DNA from: Rheum nobile
Lineage: Eukaryota > Streptophyta > Magnoliopsida > Caryophyllales > Polygonaceae
Reading direction: 5' to 3'
Assembly: GCA_027886185.1 (NCBI GenBank)
Contig: WOAB01000103.1
Location: 1,178,001-1,242,000, forward strand
DNA: 64,000 bases
Shown here piece by piece: positions 1 through 10,950 of the stretch. A model generated the notes under the pieces. It searched no databases, had not been told where the DNA came from, and was given only the letters and a program-made list of their open reading frames with translations. Each line of letters starts with the position of its first letter. Positions within the stretch are counted from its first letter, which is position 1. The position numbers and the translations under genes are program-made.

Positions 1-295
1 ATTGTGGGGGGCCCCCGGGTGCTGAGCCTCCGACAAAGGTTTATGCGATAGCACATGTAGGCAGGAGAGACCACTACGTACCGGTACGTGGAGCGCTACT
101 CTCTGGTATTTACTTATTCTTTCATAAATTGTTATATAATTTTATCGTTTATGTTTACAGACTTGGCTTGTTAATGATCGTTGTCCAATTCCACCGCCTC
201 CGAGACAGTGGCTCATTTACAAGGATCCAAGTGTTGATGGATGGGATAGTCATGAGCGCTTTAAGGATAGGTTCAAGAGTTATGTAGAGGAGTGA
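1..295 (+). pseudogene. MULE transposase-OTU gene, 3' end (copy 1)
   Basis: This is the tail of the gene seen more fully at 19793-22852; the two align through the whole stretch. The first exon (to about 105) encodes the end of the OTU-like cysteine protease domain, including the HYVPV segment near 70-85 that probably holds the catalytic histidine. An intron runs about 106-160 (GT...AG). The last exon encodes a proline-rich stretch (CPIPPPPRQW) and a short charged tail (DGWDSHERF). TGA at 293-295 ends it where copy 2 has CGG, so the reading frame is shortened relative to copy 2. The related coding sequence continues to the LTR insertion at 325, and the residual 3' flank resumes at 3683. The 5' part lies outside the window. 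Confidence 0.75.
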
Positions 296-324
296 GCGGA
301 ACAAGGGCGACCTAACATACTTAC

Positions 325-961
325 TGTTTTGGACGGAAAATGACCAATCGATCTCTTTCCATTGATTTGAGGGGTAACAATAGTTAGGGTGATAAATCTA
401 CTCCGTTTGATGAGAATAAGTGATTATAAATGGTAGTTTTTGTGATACAAGAGAGGAAGAAGAAGGTTATAGCATGAATAGTCGAAGAAGACGAGATGGT
501 CGGACCAAACTACAAGCGTCGGTCGGACTAAACAACGTTGGACAAGATAGAATATATAAAAATGAGAGTTTTGATGGTGAGAGTACAAGTGGTTGCAGTA
601 GAATAAAGTGTTGTAGAATGTCGTAGAGTGTCCTTTGAGGCTTCTCCTAGAGCCTTATTTATACTTGCTTGATCCCTCCCTAAATGCTCTTGAACTCTCC
701 TTAAATGCTCTTGATCTCTCCTTAAATGCTCTTGATCCTCTCTTAAAGATGGTTGATTTCTTCCTTGATGGCTGAAATAATGCATATAGCCGTTGGAGAT
801 CTTGGAGTTGTTATACTTAAAGGAGAAAATCTCATTGGTCCGTTGCGTCCAGGAATCAGGCGACGGTCGCATGGCTCGCGTCCGACGGGTCTGATGCGTC
901 CGAAGGTTGCATCAGACAGTTGATGCCCATTGGACGAGTAGTCGATTTTCCGACCCCAACA
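325..961 (-). repeat. LTR (3' LTR of the minus-strand gag-only element)
   Basis: 637 bp, TG...CA. It aligns throughout with 3025-3682 but is 21 bp shorter because one copy of an internal 21-bp repeat (core CTTGATCTCTCCTTAAATG, about 668-740) is missing. GC-rich words related to GTCCGACGG recur near 490-530 and 835-915. Confidence 0.9.
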
Positions 962-1866
962 ATTGCCCCAAATTCATCTTAGTCATCGATGCAAGGCGGT
1001 GGATGAGATGAATTTCAAGTCTTCAAGGGAATCGTCCTTCAGTAATTTCGATTTGTCCGAACTCGTCCTGCTATGTAGATAGTCGACGAATTGATGTGAT
1101 GTGTTGTTGCTTGTGTAAAAGCTTTTGTCTTTGAAAGTGTTGAATTGAAGTTTTTAGCCATCGGGCGTTAACTCCGTAAATGTATATTGTATTGTACCAC
1201 CGTTTGCGTAAAAGCTTTTGTTGGTGGGTCGTGTAAGTTGTAGCCGTGTGAGGCGTTAACTTTGTAAATGTGTATTGCGCAGGTTTGTGTATTTGTAGGT
1301 ATCGTATGTAGGGTTTGTCACCCGTAATGTGTGTTAGTCATGACGTTTGTGTAGACCGAGGAGGAAAGCAGTTTGTTTGCTGTGTAAATAAGGTGGGTTC
1401 CCTTGTGTAAGGTGGGCAATGTGCCGCTGAATCATAAGTCATCTCCCCGTGTTCCGATCGATCGTGTAAATGTAGTATAAGCGCTTTTTGCGGATGACTG
1501 GATCCAACGTGTATGTTAAGGGTCGTCACCCGTATGTATGTAAATGTAAAGTGACATGTCAAGTCGATTTGTTCGTAGTTGATTTTGATGTTGTCTTGTA
1601 TTCGTCGCACTGAATAGATTCGTCATGTACCTTGTAATATCAAAAAGACATGGTAGGATTTGTGCTTGAGTTTATCGACAATCCTCATGTTAGCAATCAG
1701 GTTCATGTAATAGTATATAGCGAGAATATATTTAAAATTGAAATGACACGAATGTAATCGTAGGTCGACATGTAAAAGTCAAATTATTTTATAATTCGAA
1801 AATCGATAATCCAAAAATGCGATGAGTGCAAATAGTAAATGATAATGATAATACGTAATAAATTAC
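962..1866. other. Non-coding interior of the gag-only element
   Basis: Between the end of gag (minus strand) and the 3' LTR I find no credible reading frame. The sequence has loosely repeated phrases (TGTAAATGTRTATTG, GCGTTAACTYYGTAAATG). It probably holds RNA-level signals of the element, such as 3' untranslated and packaging sequence; that role is inferred. Confidence 0.5.
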
Positions 1867-2916
1867 TTAGAAACGATATGGATGAAACCTATTGTCCCTT
1901 CGATGATGCATCGTCCTTTCGGGTGCGTCTTCTTCGAGTCGAATTTGAGCCGTTGCCTTAGCTTGGGCGTCTTCAAAGGTCTTACATGGGTACCTTGTGA
2001 GATCTTCGTAGAGATCGCCTTCTTTATCGAGTCCTTGGCGGAACGCTTCTATGGAGGTCGGGACGTCGCAATTGAGGATCCCAATTTTCTCTCGGTTAAA
2101 CCACTTCAAGTAGTCCCTTGTCGTTTCGTCGTGCCCCTGTATGATCCGGTACAAGTCACTAGACTATTTTTTGGGACATCGGCCGCTGATGAACTGGATC
2201 TTAAAGGTGTTGAACAAGCCAGCGAATGACGAGATAGACCCGTTCGGTAGATTGACGAACCATGTAAGGGCTGGTCCAACCAAAGTCGACCCGAATCCCT
2301 TGCACATGATAGCCTCGCGCGTCTCATGAGGGATTGGACATGCCATCAAATTTTGTTTGTAAATGGACACGTGGTCTTCTGGATCGCCTGAACCGTCGTA
2401 GTAAGTCATGTTTGAGATGACAAACATTTTCGGCATTTCGACTACATTGATCGCTTCCATGAAGGGTGAATCTTCAAAGCAGTTGTCGGCTTCTTTTTCA
2501 ATGGGTCGAGGGGCGCCAGGGATTCTAGAGATCCTTTCGTCCACAACCTTAAAGTGCTCCTCAATTTGTTGCTTGATGAGATCATATAGGTTGGACTGGT
2601 CCGTCCGACACGGTCGTGTCGTCTGGTCTGATCGCGTCGTTGGATCCTGTCATCTTGTCAGATCCGGTCGCATCGTCAGGTCAGGTCGCCTCGTCAGATC
2701 TGGTCGCCTTGCTTGGTCGCCTATATTAAGGAGTCGACCTTGTCTTGAGTTTGAGACGTTGGACCTGATTTTTTCTCGTAGGGACTCATTTTGAAGAGTC
2801 AATTGTGCTATCTTGGCATCGGTTTGAGCTTTTTGGGCAGCCATCTCGATGATCTGGGCCTTTTGGAGATCTAGTGTTCTCCTCAATGAGTCGATCCCTT
2901 TTGAGAGGTCATCCAT
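1867..2916 (-). pseudogene. gag: gag polyprotein of the gag-only element
   Basis: One minus-strand frame of about 350 codons runs from ATG at 2916 to 1867, broken by two stops: TGA at 2652-2650 and TAG at 2166-2164. The N-terminal part (MDDLSKGIDSLRRTLDLQ) looks like a coiled coil. Next is a run of RPDLT repeats, then the gag core with YDGSGDPEDHVSIYKQN, WFVNLP and FKIQFI, typical of plant Retrotrans_gag domains. The C-terminal part contains DETTRDYLKWFNREK. No zinc knuckle is visible before the frame ends. The protein would form the capsid. The frame itself is intact, so the stops look like late point changes. Confidence 0.75.
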
Positions 2917-3024
2917 GGTGACTTGCCCCTATCCTCCTTGCATGGCCACGAATTGGATGTGTTTGGATTAGGAAGTAGATGAATCAGGATTATCTAACTA
3001 TCGGCCCCACGGTGGGCGCCAAAT

Positions 3025-3682
3025 TGTTTTGGATGAAAAATGACCAATCGATCTCTTTCCGTTGATTTGAGGAATAACAATAGTTAGGGTGATAAATCTA
3101 CTCCGTTTGATGAGAATAAGTGATTACAAATGGTAGTTTTTGTGATGCAAGAGAGGAAGAAGAAGGTTATAGCATGAATAGTCGAAGAAGACGAGATGGT
3201 CGGACCAAAATACAAGCGTCGGTCGGACAAAACAACGTTGGACAAGATAGAATATATAAAAATGAGAGTTTTGATGATGAGAGTACAAGTGGTTGCAGTA
3301 GAATGAAGTGTTGTAGAATGTCGTAGAGTGTCCTTTGAGGCTTCTCCTAGAGCCTTATTTATACTTGCTTGATCCCTCCCTAAATGCTCTTGATCTCTCC
3401 TTAAATGCTCTTGATCTCTCCTTAAATGCTCTTGATCTCTCCTTAAATGCTCTTGATCCTCTCTTAAAGATGGTTGATTCCGTCCTTGATGGCTGAAATA
3501 ATGCATATAGCCGTTGGAGATCTTGGAGTTGTTATACTTAAAGGAGAAAATCTCGTTGGTCCGTTGCGTCCAGGAATCAGGCCACGGTCGCATGGCTCAC
3601 GTCCGATGGGTCTGATGCGTCCGACGGTTGCATCAGACAGTTGATGCCCATTGGACGAGTAGTCGATTTTCCGACCCCAACA
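3025..3682 (-). repeat. LTR (5' LTR of the minus-strand gag-only element)
   Basis: 658 bp, TG...CA. It carries one more 21-bp repeat unit than its partner. On the minus strand these units would read EHLRRDQ over and over, but the frame has no other support as a gene. The primer-binding region lies just inside at 3003-3024. Confidence 0.9.
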
Positions 3683-3832
3683 CTTACCTAGGTTTTTTGG
3701 ATTGTAATTGACTTTATATATGTTATTGTAATTCATTTTGTGGGAAAGTTTGATTGAGATTGACCGTATATTGTTTTTATAATCATTTGTTTTTATTCGA
3801 ATTGGTGTTGATTTGGGAAAATGCAATACGAG

Positions 3833-3950
3833 ACAATAATATTACTTGGAAATCATTAACAAATACACACGTAAACATTAACAATAATATTACTTGGAAA
3901 TCATTAACAAATACACGCACACGTAGACAATAATATTACTTGGAAATCAT
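3833..3950. repeat. Tandem repeat, three units of about 47 bp
   Basis: Units starting ACAATAATATTACTTGGAAA occur at 3833, 3881 and 3927. The matching place in MULE copy 2 (about 22995-23042) has a single unit, so the tandem expansion is specific to copy 1. It sits between the convergent 3' ends of transposase-OTU and the PMD chimera. Confidence 0.8.
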
Positions 3951-6720
3951 CATCAGGATCGGTCTCCCCGCCATCATCAGAGCTACCGTTGTCCACCTCA
4001 GATTCCGGATCTTCTAAAAGACCTAGTATATGACGCTTCGGGTCAAAGTGCAATTGGTATCGCCTCGTCCCCCTAAAATCATGAGGACACACTGCAGCCA
4101 GAGGCTCTATGATATCGATGGGCCTGCTCTGTCGATAACCGAACTGTCGGGTAAGCCTATCCGGCATGTACGCCTCCTCTACACCGAGAAACTGAATAGT
4201 CCCTCGATACGTGGAGGCCCTGTGAGCACCTCGAAAATCAAGACCCTCATACGGCATCCACCGTATCTGCAATTAACCGCAAAAGACAAAACATATATTA
4301 ACTCATTAAGCCTATCTTTAAGTATATTAAAATGGAATAAGAATACGTACATCCTCTGGCCTATACTCGTCCAGTATCCGTCTATAGTGTAATTGGTTGC
4401 GACTTAAACGGACAGGGGTCCGGCCAATGCAGTATCGTGCAGCGCGTCGAATGTCGTCGTCCGCACCTTCCTTGAGGTTAGGGTTGCCCGGGAAGTATAC
4501 AAAGTACGTCCAAATCCAAACCTGCGTATGGAGGAAGAAAGCCATTAGTTATAAACAATTAAACACAGTATATTCATGATTTAAATTACAATCTAACTAT
4601 AATAAAAGTCTACCTCTAAGAGACGTGCGCAACCGGCAAACTATGCAGCTCCGCGTCGAGAAGCCTCTCAGAGGTTTCTAAAAAGGAGAGCCAGAACCCC
4701 GGTGCCCCAAGCAGTATGAACGACACGCTCTGAGTCCACAAAAAGAGGTAGCAATGTAGTCTTCAGCTCATTCGTTGACTTGTCAACGAAGATACTAGGC
4801 CAATATGGTGTGCCATAAGAAACCGGCTGCTATATCCTCTGGGTAGGCACCCTCCTCAATCATCCTCAACACATGCCTCGCTAACTGGAATTGCTTGACC
4901 CAACCCTTCCTAAGGTCACAGACCATGTCAGCATCATCCTCATCTAAGTTGTACTCCAAATCTATCCCAAATAGATACTCGAACAAGGCCTCACACTCCG
5001 CCAGCTCGCTATCCTGACCGGTCCATGGTGACGTCACCTCAAATCCTTCAATCGGCAGCCCTAGAATCATCATAACGTCATGTAGCGTAGGACCTATCTC
5101 GCCCCAGGGAAAGTGGAAGGTGTTCGTCTTTGGATGCCATCGCTCAACGAATGCTGAAATGAGGGTGTGATCAGCCATGCCGAACTGAAAATCAAGTAAA
5201 CCGGTCAAACCCGTCTGCTGAGCAATCCAAAACCAGGAACCCTCCTCAGGGACCCCTCTGGGAATACGATCCCTCAAAAACGCAAACTGTGTAGGCCGTG
5301 TCTGAACCCTCAAAGTCCTAACAACGTCCTCTGGAGGGTCCAATGACGCCTTCCTCCATATCAGCTCCGCAATGTGCGTATCAAAGTTCCTCAACACAGA
5401 AGAAAACTGCTGAGCTGGCTCAGGCGGAGGCGGGGCCTGCTGAGGTGGGTCTTGCGGAGGTGGGGCCTGCTGAGGTGGCTCAGTCGGAGGTGGGGCCTGT
5501 TGAGCTGGCTCAGGCGGAGGTGGGGCCTGCTGAGCTGGAAACTGCGGAGGTGGGTCCTGCTGAGGTGGCTCAGGCGGAGGTGGTTGCTGCTGAGGTGGCT
5601 CCTCCTGAGGTGGCTCTGACGGAGGTGGTTGGTGCTGAGGTGAGTCCTCCTGAGGTGGTTGCTGCTCTGCTGGGTCGGTACTAAACTGCGGATCCTCAGG
5701 GATAGTAGAAGGGCCGGTAGTAAAGTCCTTCATAACCACGTCCTCATCTGAACGGATGGGACCAACATCGTCCTCACTAAGCACCTCCATGTCCTACGAT
5801 ACACCCACAACCCTCCTCTTGCGAGCATATGCAGTAGTAGGGCGACTGTCTCGATCCGACTGTTTGATTTTACCCAATACATCCTATTTTGCCATAAGAA
5901 ATATAACTATTTTCATTTTATCCAATACAACCTAGTTATATATACCTTAACAATTATTAAAGAAAATTATTTTCTTATAAAATCAATATATTAAATTTTT
6001 TATTTTTTATTACGATAATATATTTAATATTATTTAACAGTAAAATTTAGCCTATTACCTATATTGTCTTTTTTAATTATGATTAAATACAATAAACACT
6101 AAGTTTAAAAATCTACAATTACAGTAATAATTTAATTAAATAAATTAGATTTAACAAATTAAAAATTACAAACACCATACCTCTACGGTCGGCCTCCGTT
6201 CATATTTGCGCTTTTGACGAACGGGAATTTCCGCCAAATCATCCATCGCCTGCATAGCAACCGCTACCGACACATCGAAGGCATTGTCCGCCCCGATATC
6301 CACCTCCTCTGTCCTAGCCGACAATCTCTCCTCGCCCAAAACCACCGCGGCGGAAACCTCCATGCTCGCCGACAAGCTGGGCGACACCTCGTGCAGCCCA
6401 GAAATCCCCTCCTCCCCGGTCCTGGGCGGCACCTCGTGCAGCCCAGAAATCCCCTCATCCCCGGTCCTGGGCGGCTCCTCGTGCAGCCCAGCTCCCTCCG
6501 CCTCGTCGCCTCCCCTGCCTCCGCCGCCGTCGACTCCTCCATCGCGACCGCCACCGCCAATGAAACAAAGATTCATCGCCGTCGCCGTCGATTCCGCCGT
6601 CGAGTCCAATGGATCGCCGCCACCGTCGCCGCCGAGATCTCCCACCGCCGCCATCTGGTTTTCCTCCTTGTCAACCGCCGCCCATATATCTTCCATGGAA
6701 AATTCGCCGGAATCCGCCAT
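3904..6720 (-). pseudogene. Plant mobile domain (PMD) protein with a swapped 3' end
   Basis: Comparison with the plus copy at 14956-18466 gives four exons: 6720-6181, 5883-4614, 4521-4351 and 4266-3904. Exon 1 is acidic and Gly-rich with repeated GLHEVPPRTG, ending in a basic RQKRKYERR. Exon 2 has a Pro/Gln-rich tract, then the PMD (GSWFWIAQQTGL, FGMADHTLISAFVERWHP, GEIGPTLHDVMMILGLPI). Exon 3 has VWIWTYFVYF and exon 4 IRWMPYEGLDFRGAHRAS. The last part (from about 4045 down, LLEDPESEVDNGSSDDGG) does not match PMD; it matches gene X at 23015-23536, so the gene is a chimera. TAG at 5797-5795 replaces CAG, and an extra base near 4795 shifts the frame. PMD proteins are known as domesticated and MULE-carried nuclear factors; the role here is unknown. 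Confidence 0.75.
5404..5683 (-). repeat. In-frame Pro/Gln/Glu repeat in PMD exon 2
   Basis: About nine imperfect units of roughly 30 bp encode variants of PPPPEPPQQ and PPPQDPPQQA on the minus strand. In the plus PMD copy the matching stretch is much shorter (about 16350-16435), so it has expanded here. It is a low-complexity linker between the acidic N-terminal part and the PMD. Confidence 0.8.
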
Positions 6721-6833
6721 CGATTTGAAATTTTCTCTGTGGGTGCTCGGAAAAGATTTCCTCTGGGTAACGGAGAAGACGACATAGGCGGCCCTAAATA
6801 CCGTCGACTTGGAATTTTTTTGGGGTTAAAGGT

Positions 6834-7170
6834 GGGCGGCAATAGGTTCCGCCCACGTTCAAATTTTAAAAACCAATTATGGGCGGCAATAGGTGCCGCC
6901 CACGTTCAAATTTTAAATCCGGGTTCGAAAAAACCAATCTATTTTTATTTAAATAAATAAAATAAATTCCTAAATCGGGTTCTCCCCAACAAAAAATCTG
7001 GGCGACAATAGGTGCAGTCCTGACTCTGAACCGGATTTTACGAAAACCCGGTTTGTCTGGACTGCGCCTATTGCCGCCCAGAGTCAGACCGGTTTTTAAA
7101 AGGGTCTCATGGGCAGCACCTCCTGCCGCCCAAGATGGAGTGCGAGGTAAAAAAAAAAGAGTGTGCGATT
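6834..7170. repeat. MULE copy 1 right end: TIR and subterminal palindromes
   Basis: Five imperfect palindromes of the form GGGCGGCA-N5-TGCCGCCC lie at about 6834, 6881, 7000, 7059 and 7111, spaced by AAACCCGGTT-like words. Outside them, 7133-7170 read on the minus strand matches the opposite end of copy 2 at 14568-14609 (shared pattern CGCRCACTCY, T-run, ACCKCGCACTCC). This supports a terminal inverted repeat. The exact outer base and target duplication are not resolved. Confidence 0.65.
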
Positions 7171-7429
7171 TCTCGCCAAAAAAAATGGACCAAAAATTCT
7201 ACAAGATCAAATTAATCGATCTGACGTTTTTAACCTTGTCCATTTTGTTGTCTTTTTTATTATCTACAGACTACAGATATAGATTCACCAGCTAGTCAGC
7301 TACCCACTCACATCATATGTGTCTTTATAGGTTTCACGGTTTCTTTTTGCTTTAACCACAAATGTTGGCTTTGCTTGTAATTGGAAACCACCCGTGCAAT
7401 CCTCACTCACGCAATTCTTTTTTTTTATA

Positions 7430-7690
7430 CTCCTTCTGTATCACAATACTCGTCTTTGTATACAATTGTACATATATTAAAAAGAGTATAAAATATACAA
7501 ATATATTCCTATTTATTATTTTATTTTGTTACTTTTTCAATACAATTACTAATAATTTTTCTCTCATTTATTAAAAAATGTTAAAAACTATAAAGCATAT
7601 ATGTAAAGTATATGTAAAAATATCAAAAGGACAAGTATATTGAGACAAAATATTTAGACTAAAAAGATAAGTATTCTGATACGGATGGAG
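7430..7690. mobile_element. Stowaway-like MITE
   Basis: The ends CTCCTTCTGTATCACAATAC (left) and CTCCATCCGTATCAGAATAC (right, reverse complement) form terminal inverted repeats resembling the Stowaway/mariner consensus CTCCCTCCGTCCC. They are flanked by TA at 7428-7429 and 7691-7692. The 261-bp body is AT-rich and non-coding. It would need a Tc1/mariner transposase from elsewhere. Confidence 0.85.
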
Positions 7691-9448
7691 TATAAGGTAA
7701 GATTTATAGTGATATTTAGATTTATATGAAAATTGCCCATAACATTCTTGTATACGAGAATCATAAATTTTGAATTTGTCATGATATAGTTTAGTGAAAG
7801 TGAGTGGAAAAGTTTTACAATAAAATTAGTCATAACATTGATTTCACGAAAGATATAAGTAATCCGCACAGTCACAAAAAATTATGACAACAATATGATA
7901 TCAGAAATAATGATCTCGATTTTCTAATGGATAGTGCCAGGAGAACATTTCAAAAAAAAAATGTGAGATTTTCAATTTCAATGTGTTCAAGTTTCATTTC
8001 TTTCGCCTTTACAAGGGCATTACGAAGACAATTTCTCCAGTTTTGAGTGTTATAGATTTACCACAGTGATAACACTTATTAGTATTTGTTCCCCTTTATC
8101 ATTTCATTTCTAAATATGATTCTAAAGGTTGAGTCGCACTTTGGTATTGTGGATCCATCTAAATTGATCCTGATAAACTTGTATAGTGGTTTTTTCAATC
8201 TCAACTTTTTTGTGTTTTTTCATGTTTGTTTTTTGTTCTTTTTGTATCGTTAGTGCTGATTGTACAGTCTGAGTTTCATATTTTTAGTTTTATGCCAATT
8301 GAAACAAAGGTTCTTACTTTACTTGGTCAGATCCTTAATGATTTCAATTTGCATAGTGTCATTCGCGAACGTTTTCTGATTTCTTTACTCACGCAACTCT
8401 GAACACATACAATAACTACTTTACTACATTATAAAGGAATTCTTCATTTAAGCACCCTTTATTTAGAGTTTTTTATTTAACCACTCTTTATCTTATTTTT
8501 TGCCAAAAATCACCCCTTATTTTAGGTTATTTGCAACTAACCACTCTTTATCTTATTCTTTGCCAAACACCGTCCTTTATTTTAAGTTATTTGCATTTAA
8601 CCACCTTTATTTTCAATTTTACCAAAATCTTAATATATATTACTTGGCAATTACCAATCTCTTTAATGTAATATTTTTTATTATTCGTTGGTAACATACC
8701 ATCTTGTCTCTGAAATTTTTACGTTACGACTTTGAATTTCGAAAAAAACATGGATTTAAATCGGAATCTTATTTTTTCATTCATAATTTTTTTTATTAAC
8801 CACCTCTCCAATTATTTTATAAAATAATATAATACTTATTCGTTTCGGCTCAGCTCGGTTCCAATTTTTGATTAACCACCTCTCCAAAATTAAGGAAAAA
8901 AAACATTCGAACTGAAACCGACATTTTTCACTTCGAATAAAAAACAACTAAAGTGCATGTTTATAGGCTTGTGCACACATTCAAGCTCGTGTTAGAGCTA
9001 AACCGAACTCATTATGTCTTATGTGAAACCCAATTACACCAAATCGTCGATGATACTAAGGATTCGTTTGGTATACATATCATGATATCAGATAAGGGTA
9101 TGGATATGAATCATACCCATATCTGGTGTTTGGTATATTAGGATATAGATATCAACTGATATCTTGATATTTCACTTTCCAACTTCGACCCTCATATACC
9201 AATATTTTCTAGGGTATAGCTTATAGATTTTGGCTCTAGTGAAACAACCTATTAGAGTAAAACGAGTGGACAAATTTGGGGCATTGGATGAAGATAAAAC
9301 GAACAAACTGGATTAAATAGAAGGAGGTGCACAACATTTTGGGTGGAATGCACACACCATATTTTTTTACCCAGCCATTTTTTTGGGATATATATGATTT
9401 TCATCCCTTTCAAATTTTACCCAAACCTCATTCAGTTCCCTAAATTAC

Positions 9449-9450
<2 letters not shown>
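7691..9450. other. AT-rich non-coding stretch
   Basis: No supported gene. Apart from the 62-bp repeats at 8466-8612, it contains 9060-9200, with a GTTTGGTATA phrase near each end and ATATC/GATAT-rich sequence between. That resembles a small degraded MITE, but no clean termini could be fixed. Confidence 0.5.
8466..8612. repeat. Imperfect tandem repeat, about 62-bp unit
   Basis: Two full units and a partial third share the phrases TTAACCACTCTTTATCTTAT, TTGCCAAA and CCTTTATTTTA, followed by RGTTATTTGCA. No coding role is visible. Confidence 0.7.
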
Positions 9451-9536
<86 letters not shown>

Positions 9537-9638
9537 ATTGCCCCCTATTGAAGCGTTTGTTCAAGCTTCGTCTATGTCTTTCTCGCGAAGCTCTATTCAT
9601 CGCCAATCGTCTTCTCTCTCTCTCTCTCTCTCTCTCTC
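9451..9638. repeat. CT microsatellites
   Basis: An uninterrupted (CT)n tract of about 40 units spans 9451-9530. A second of about 13 units lies at 9613-9638. The sequence between and after them contains GAAGC...AAGCTTCRTCT phrases in duplicate, so the CT tract may be part of a locally duplicated leader-like segment. No gene follows that I can support. Confidence 0.95.
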
Positions 9639-10049
9639 AAAGATCAATCGTCCTCCATTGAAGTGTCTTTTAAAGCTTCATCTCTTTCTCTCTCACGAAG
9701 CTCCATTCATTGTCGGCCGTCGTCGGACTTCTCACGAGTTTTCCCAGCCAGAAATCCCAACAGGAAAGGTAAATTCGTATCGATTTGTGTTTTTTCAAGT
9801 TGAGGTTTTTCGATTTCAGTTTTTCCCTTTCGGTCATCCACCCTTCATCAGAACCATTTCGATTTTTTCTGTTGTTTTTGGGCATGAAATGAGTTAAAAG
9901 TTCGATTGTGATACAAATTAGGCAATAGATCTGTTGTTTTTTTGTTTTATTGATTCTAGGGTTTTGTCTTTAGGGTCAATGAGGTTGCAATCTGCTGTTT
10001 TGTTGTATTTGCTGATTCTAGGCAATAAATTAGGCGAATGATTGCTTTT

Positions 10050-10610
10050 GATATTCATGTTGGATGCATGTTTCATGCTCTGAGTAGTTTATATTCAAAT
10101 TTTATGATGTGATCATCGCTATAATGATGTTGATATTCATGTTGCCAATTTTGGTGTTTTATTAGTGGTGTTTGTATAGTTTGCAATTAATATTCAAATT
10201 GTTTGATGTGATATTCATATAAATGCTTTTGATATTCATGTTGGATGCAAGTTTCATGCTCTGAGTAGTTTATATTCAATGTGATATTCATTATAATGGT
10301 ATTGATATTCATGTTGTTCGTTTTGGTGTTTTATTAGTGTTGTTTGTACTGTTTGCAATTGATATTCAAATTGTTTGATGTGATATTCATACAAATGCTT
10401 TTGATATTCATGTTGGATGTACGTTTTATGCTCTGAGTAGTTGATATTCAAATTTTATGATGTGATGTTCAGTATGATGTTGTTGATATTCATGTTGGAT
10501 ATGTTTTGGTGATTTGTTGGTGTTGTTTGTACTGGTTGCAACTGATATTCAAATTGTTTGATGTGATATTCATACAAATGCTTTTGATATTCATGTTCGA
10601 TCAGTCTTGT
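10050..10610. repeat. Minisatellite of about 175-bp units rich in GATATTCATG
   Basis: Three to four diverged tandem units start with GATATTCATGTTGGATG (about 10050, 10229, 10402, 10485). Each contains TTCATGCTCTGAGTAGTT, GGTGTTTTATTAGTG and TTTGCAATTGATATTCAAAT. The word GATATTCA occurs about a dozen times, all in this orientation. Confidence 0.8.
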
Positions 10611-10637
10611 ACTTTATTTTAGGGTTTAGTGTGCATG

Positions 10638-10950
10638 GATTTAAGGTTTATGGTGTAGAGGTTCAAGGTTTAGGGCTTAGGGTTTATTGGTTTAGGGTTT
10701 ATTGGTTTAGTGTATATGGTTTCATAATTTAGGGTTTATTAGTTTAGGGTTTAATTGGTTTATGGTTTAGAGTATATGGTTTATTGGCTTAGGGTTTAGG
10801 GTTTAGGGTTTATTGGTTTAGTGTTTAGGGCTTAGAGATTATTTGTTTAGGGTTTAGGGTTTTGGGTTTAGGGATTTAGGGCATAGGGTTTAAGGTTTTG
10901 GGTTTAGGGATTTAGGGTGTAAGGTTTAGGGTTAAGGGTTTAGTGTGTAT
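10638..10950. repeat. Degenerate interstitial telomere-like repeat (TTTAGGG)
   Basis: Plus-strand runs of GGTTTAGGGTTTAGGGTTTA are interspersed with GGTTTATTGG, TTTAGTGTTTAGGG and similar variants. The unit is the Arabidopsis-type plant telomere heptamer, but it is degenerate and flanked on both sides by related non-telomeric sequence. This is an internal array, not a chromosome end. Confidence 0.85.

Larger units (their letters stand above)
325..3682 (-). mobile_element. Gag-only LTR retrotransposon (TR-GAG-like), full length
   Basis: Two direct LTRs (325-961 and 3025-3682) begin TG and end CA and are flanked by the 5-bp target duplication CTTAC (320-324 and 3683-3687). The uninterrupted site is present in MULE copy 2 near 22839-22860, which confirms both ends. 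On the minus strand the 5' LTR is followed by ATTTGGCGCCCACCGTGGGG (3024 downward), the usual primer-binding region of many plant gypsy elements. A purine tract (AATTTGGGGCAAT) precedes the other LTR. Only gag is encoded; protease, reverse transcriptase and integrase are absent from the 2.06-kb interior. The element is therefore non-autonomous and must have been mobilised in trans. It matches the published idea of terminal-repeat elements carrying only GAG. Confidence 0.9.

Noticed and set aside
3084..3593. Minus-strand frame with EHLRRDQ repeats in the LTR
   Set aside because: It lies wholly in an LTR, comes from a 21-bp repeat, and the partner LTR has a different unit number.
5343..5684. 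Plus-strand frame of repeated AEVGPAEV residues
   Set aside because: It is the opposite-strand reading of the Pro/Gln repeat in PMD exon 2; the minus strand has the conserved domain.
8466..8612. CRISPR-like regular repeats
   Set aside because: Units are diverged, adjoining tandem repeats without unique spacers, in a plant genome.
9343..9897. 184-residue plus-strand frame rich in Ser-Leu
   Set aside because: Most of it is the CT microsatellite translated; no domain and no conserved exon partner.
10638..10950. True chromosome end
   Set aside because: Repeats are degenerate and followed by more than 50 kb of other sequence.
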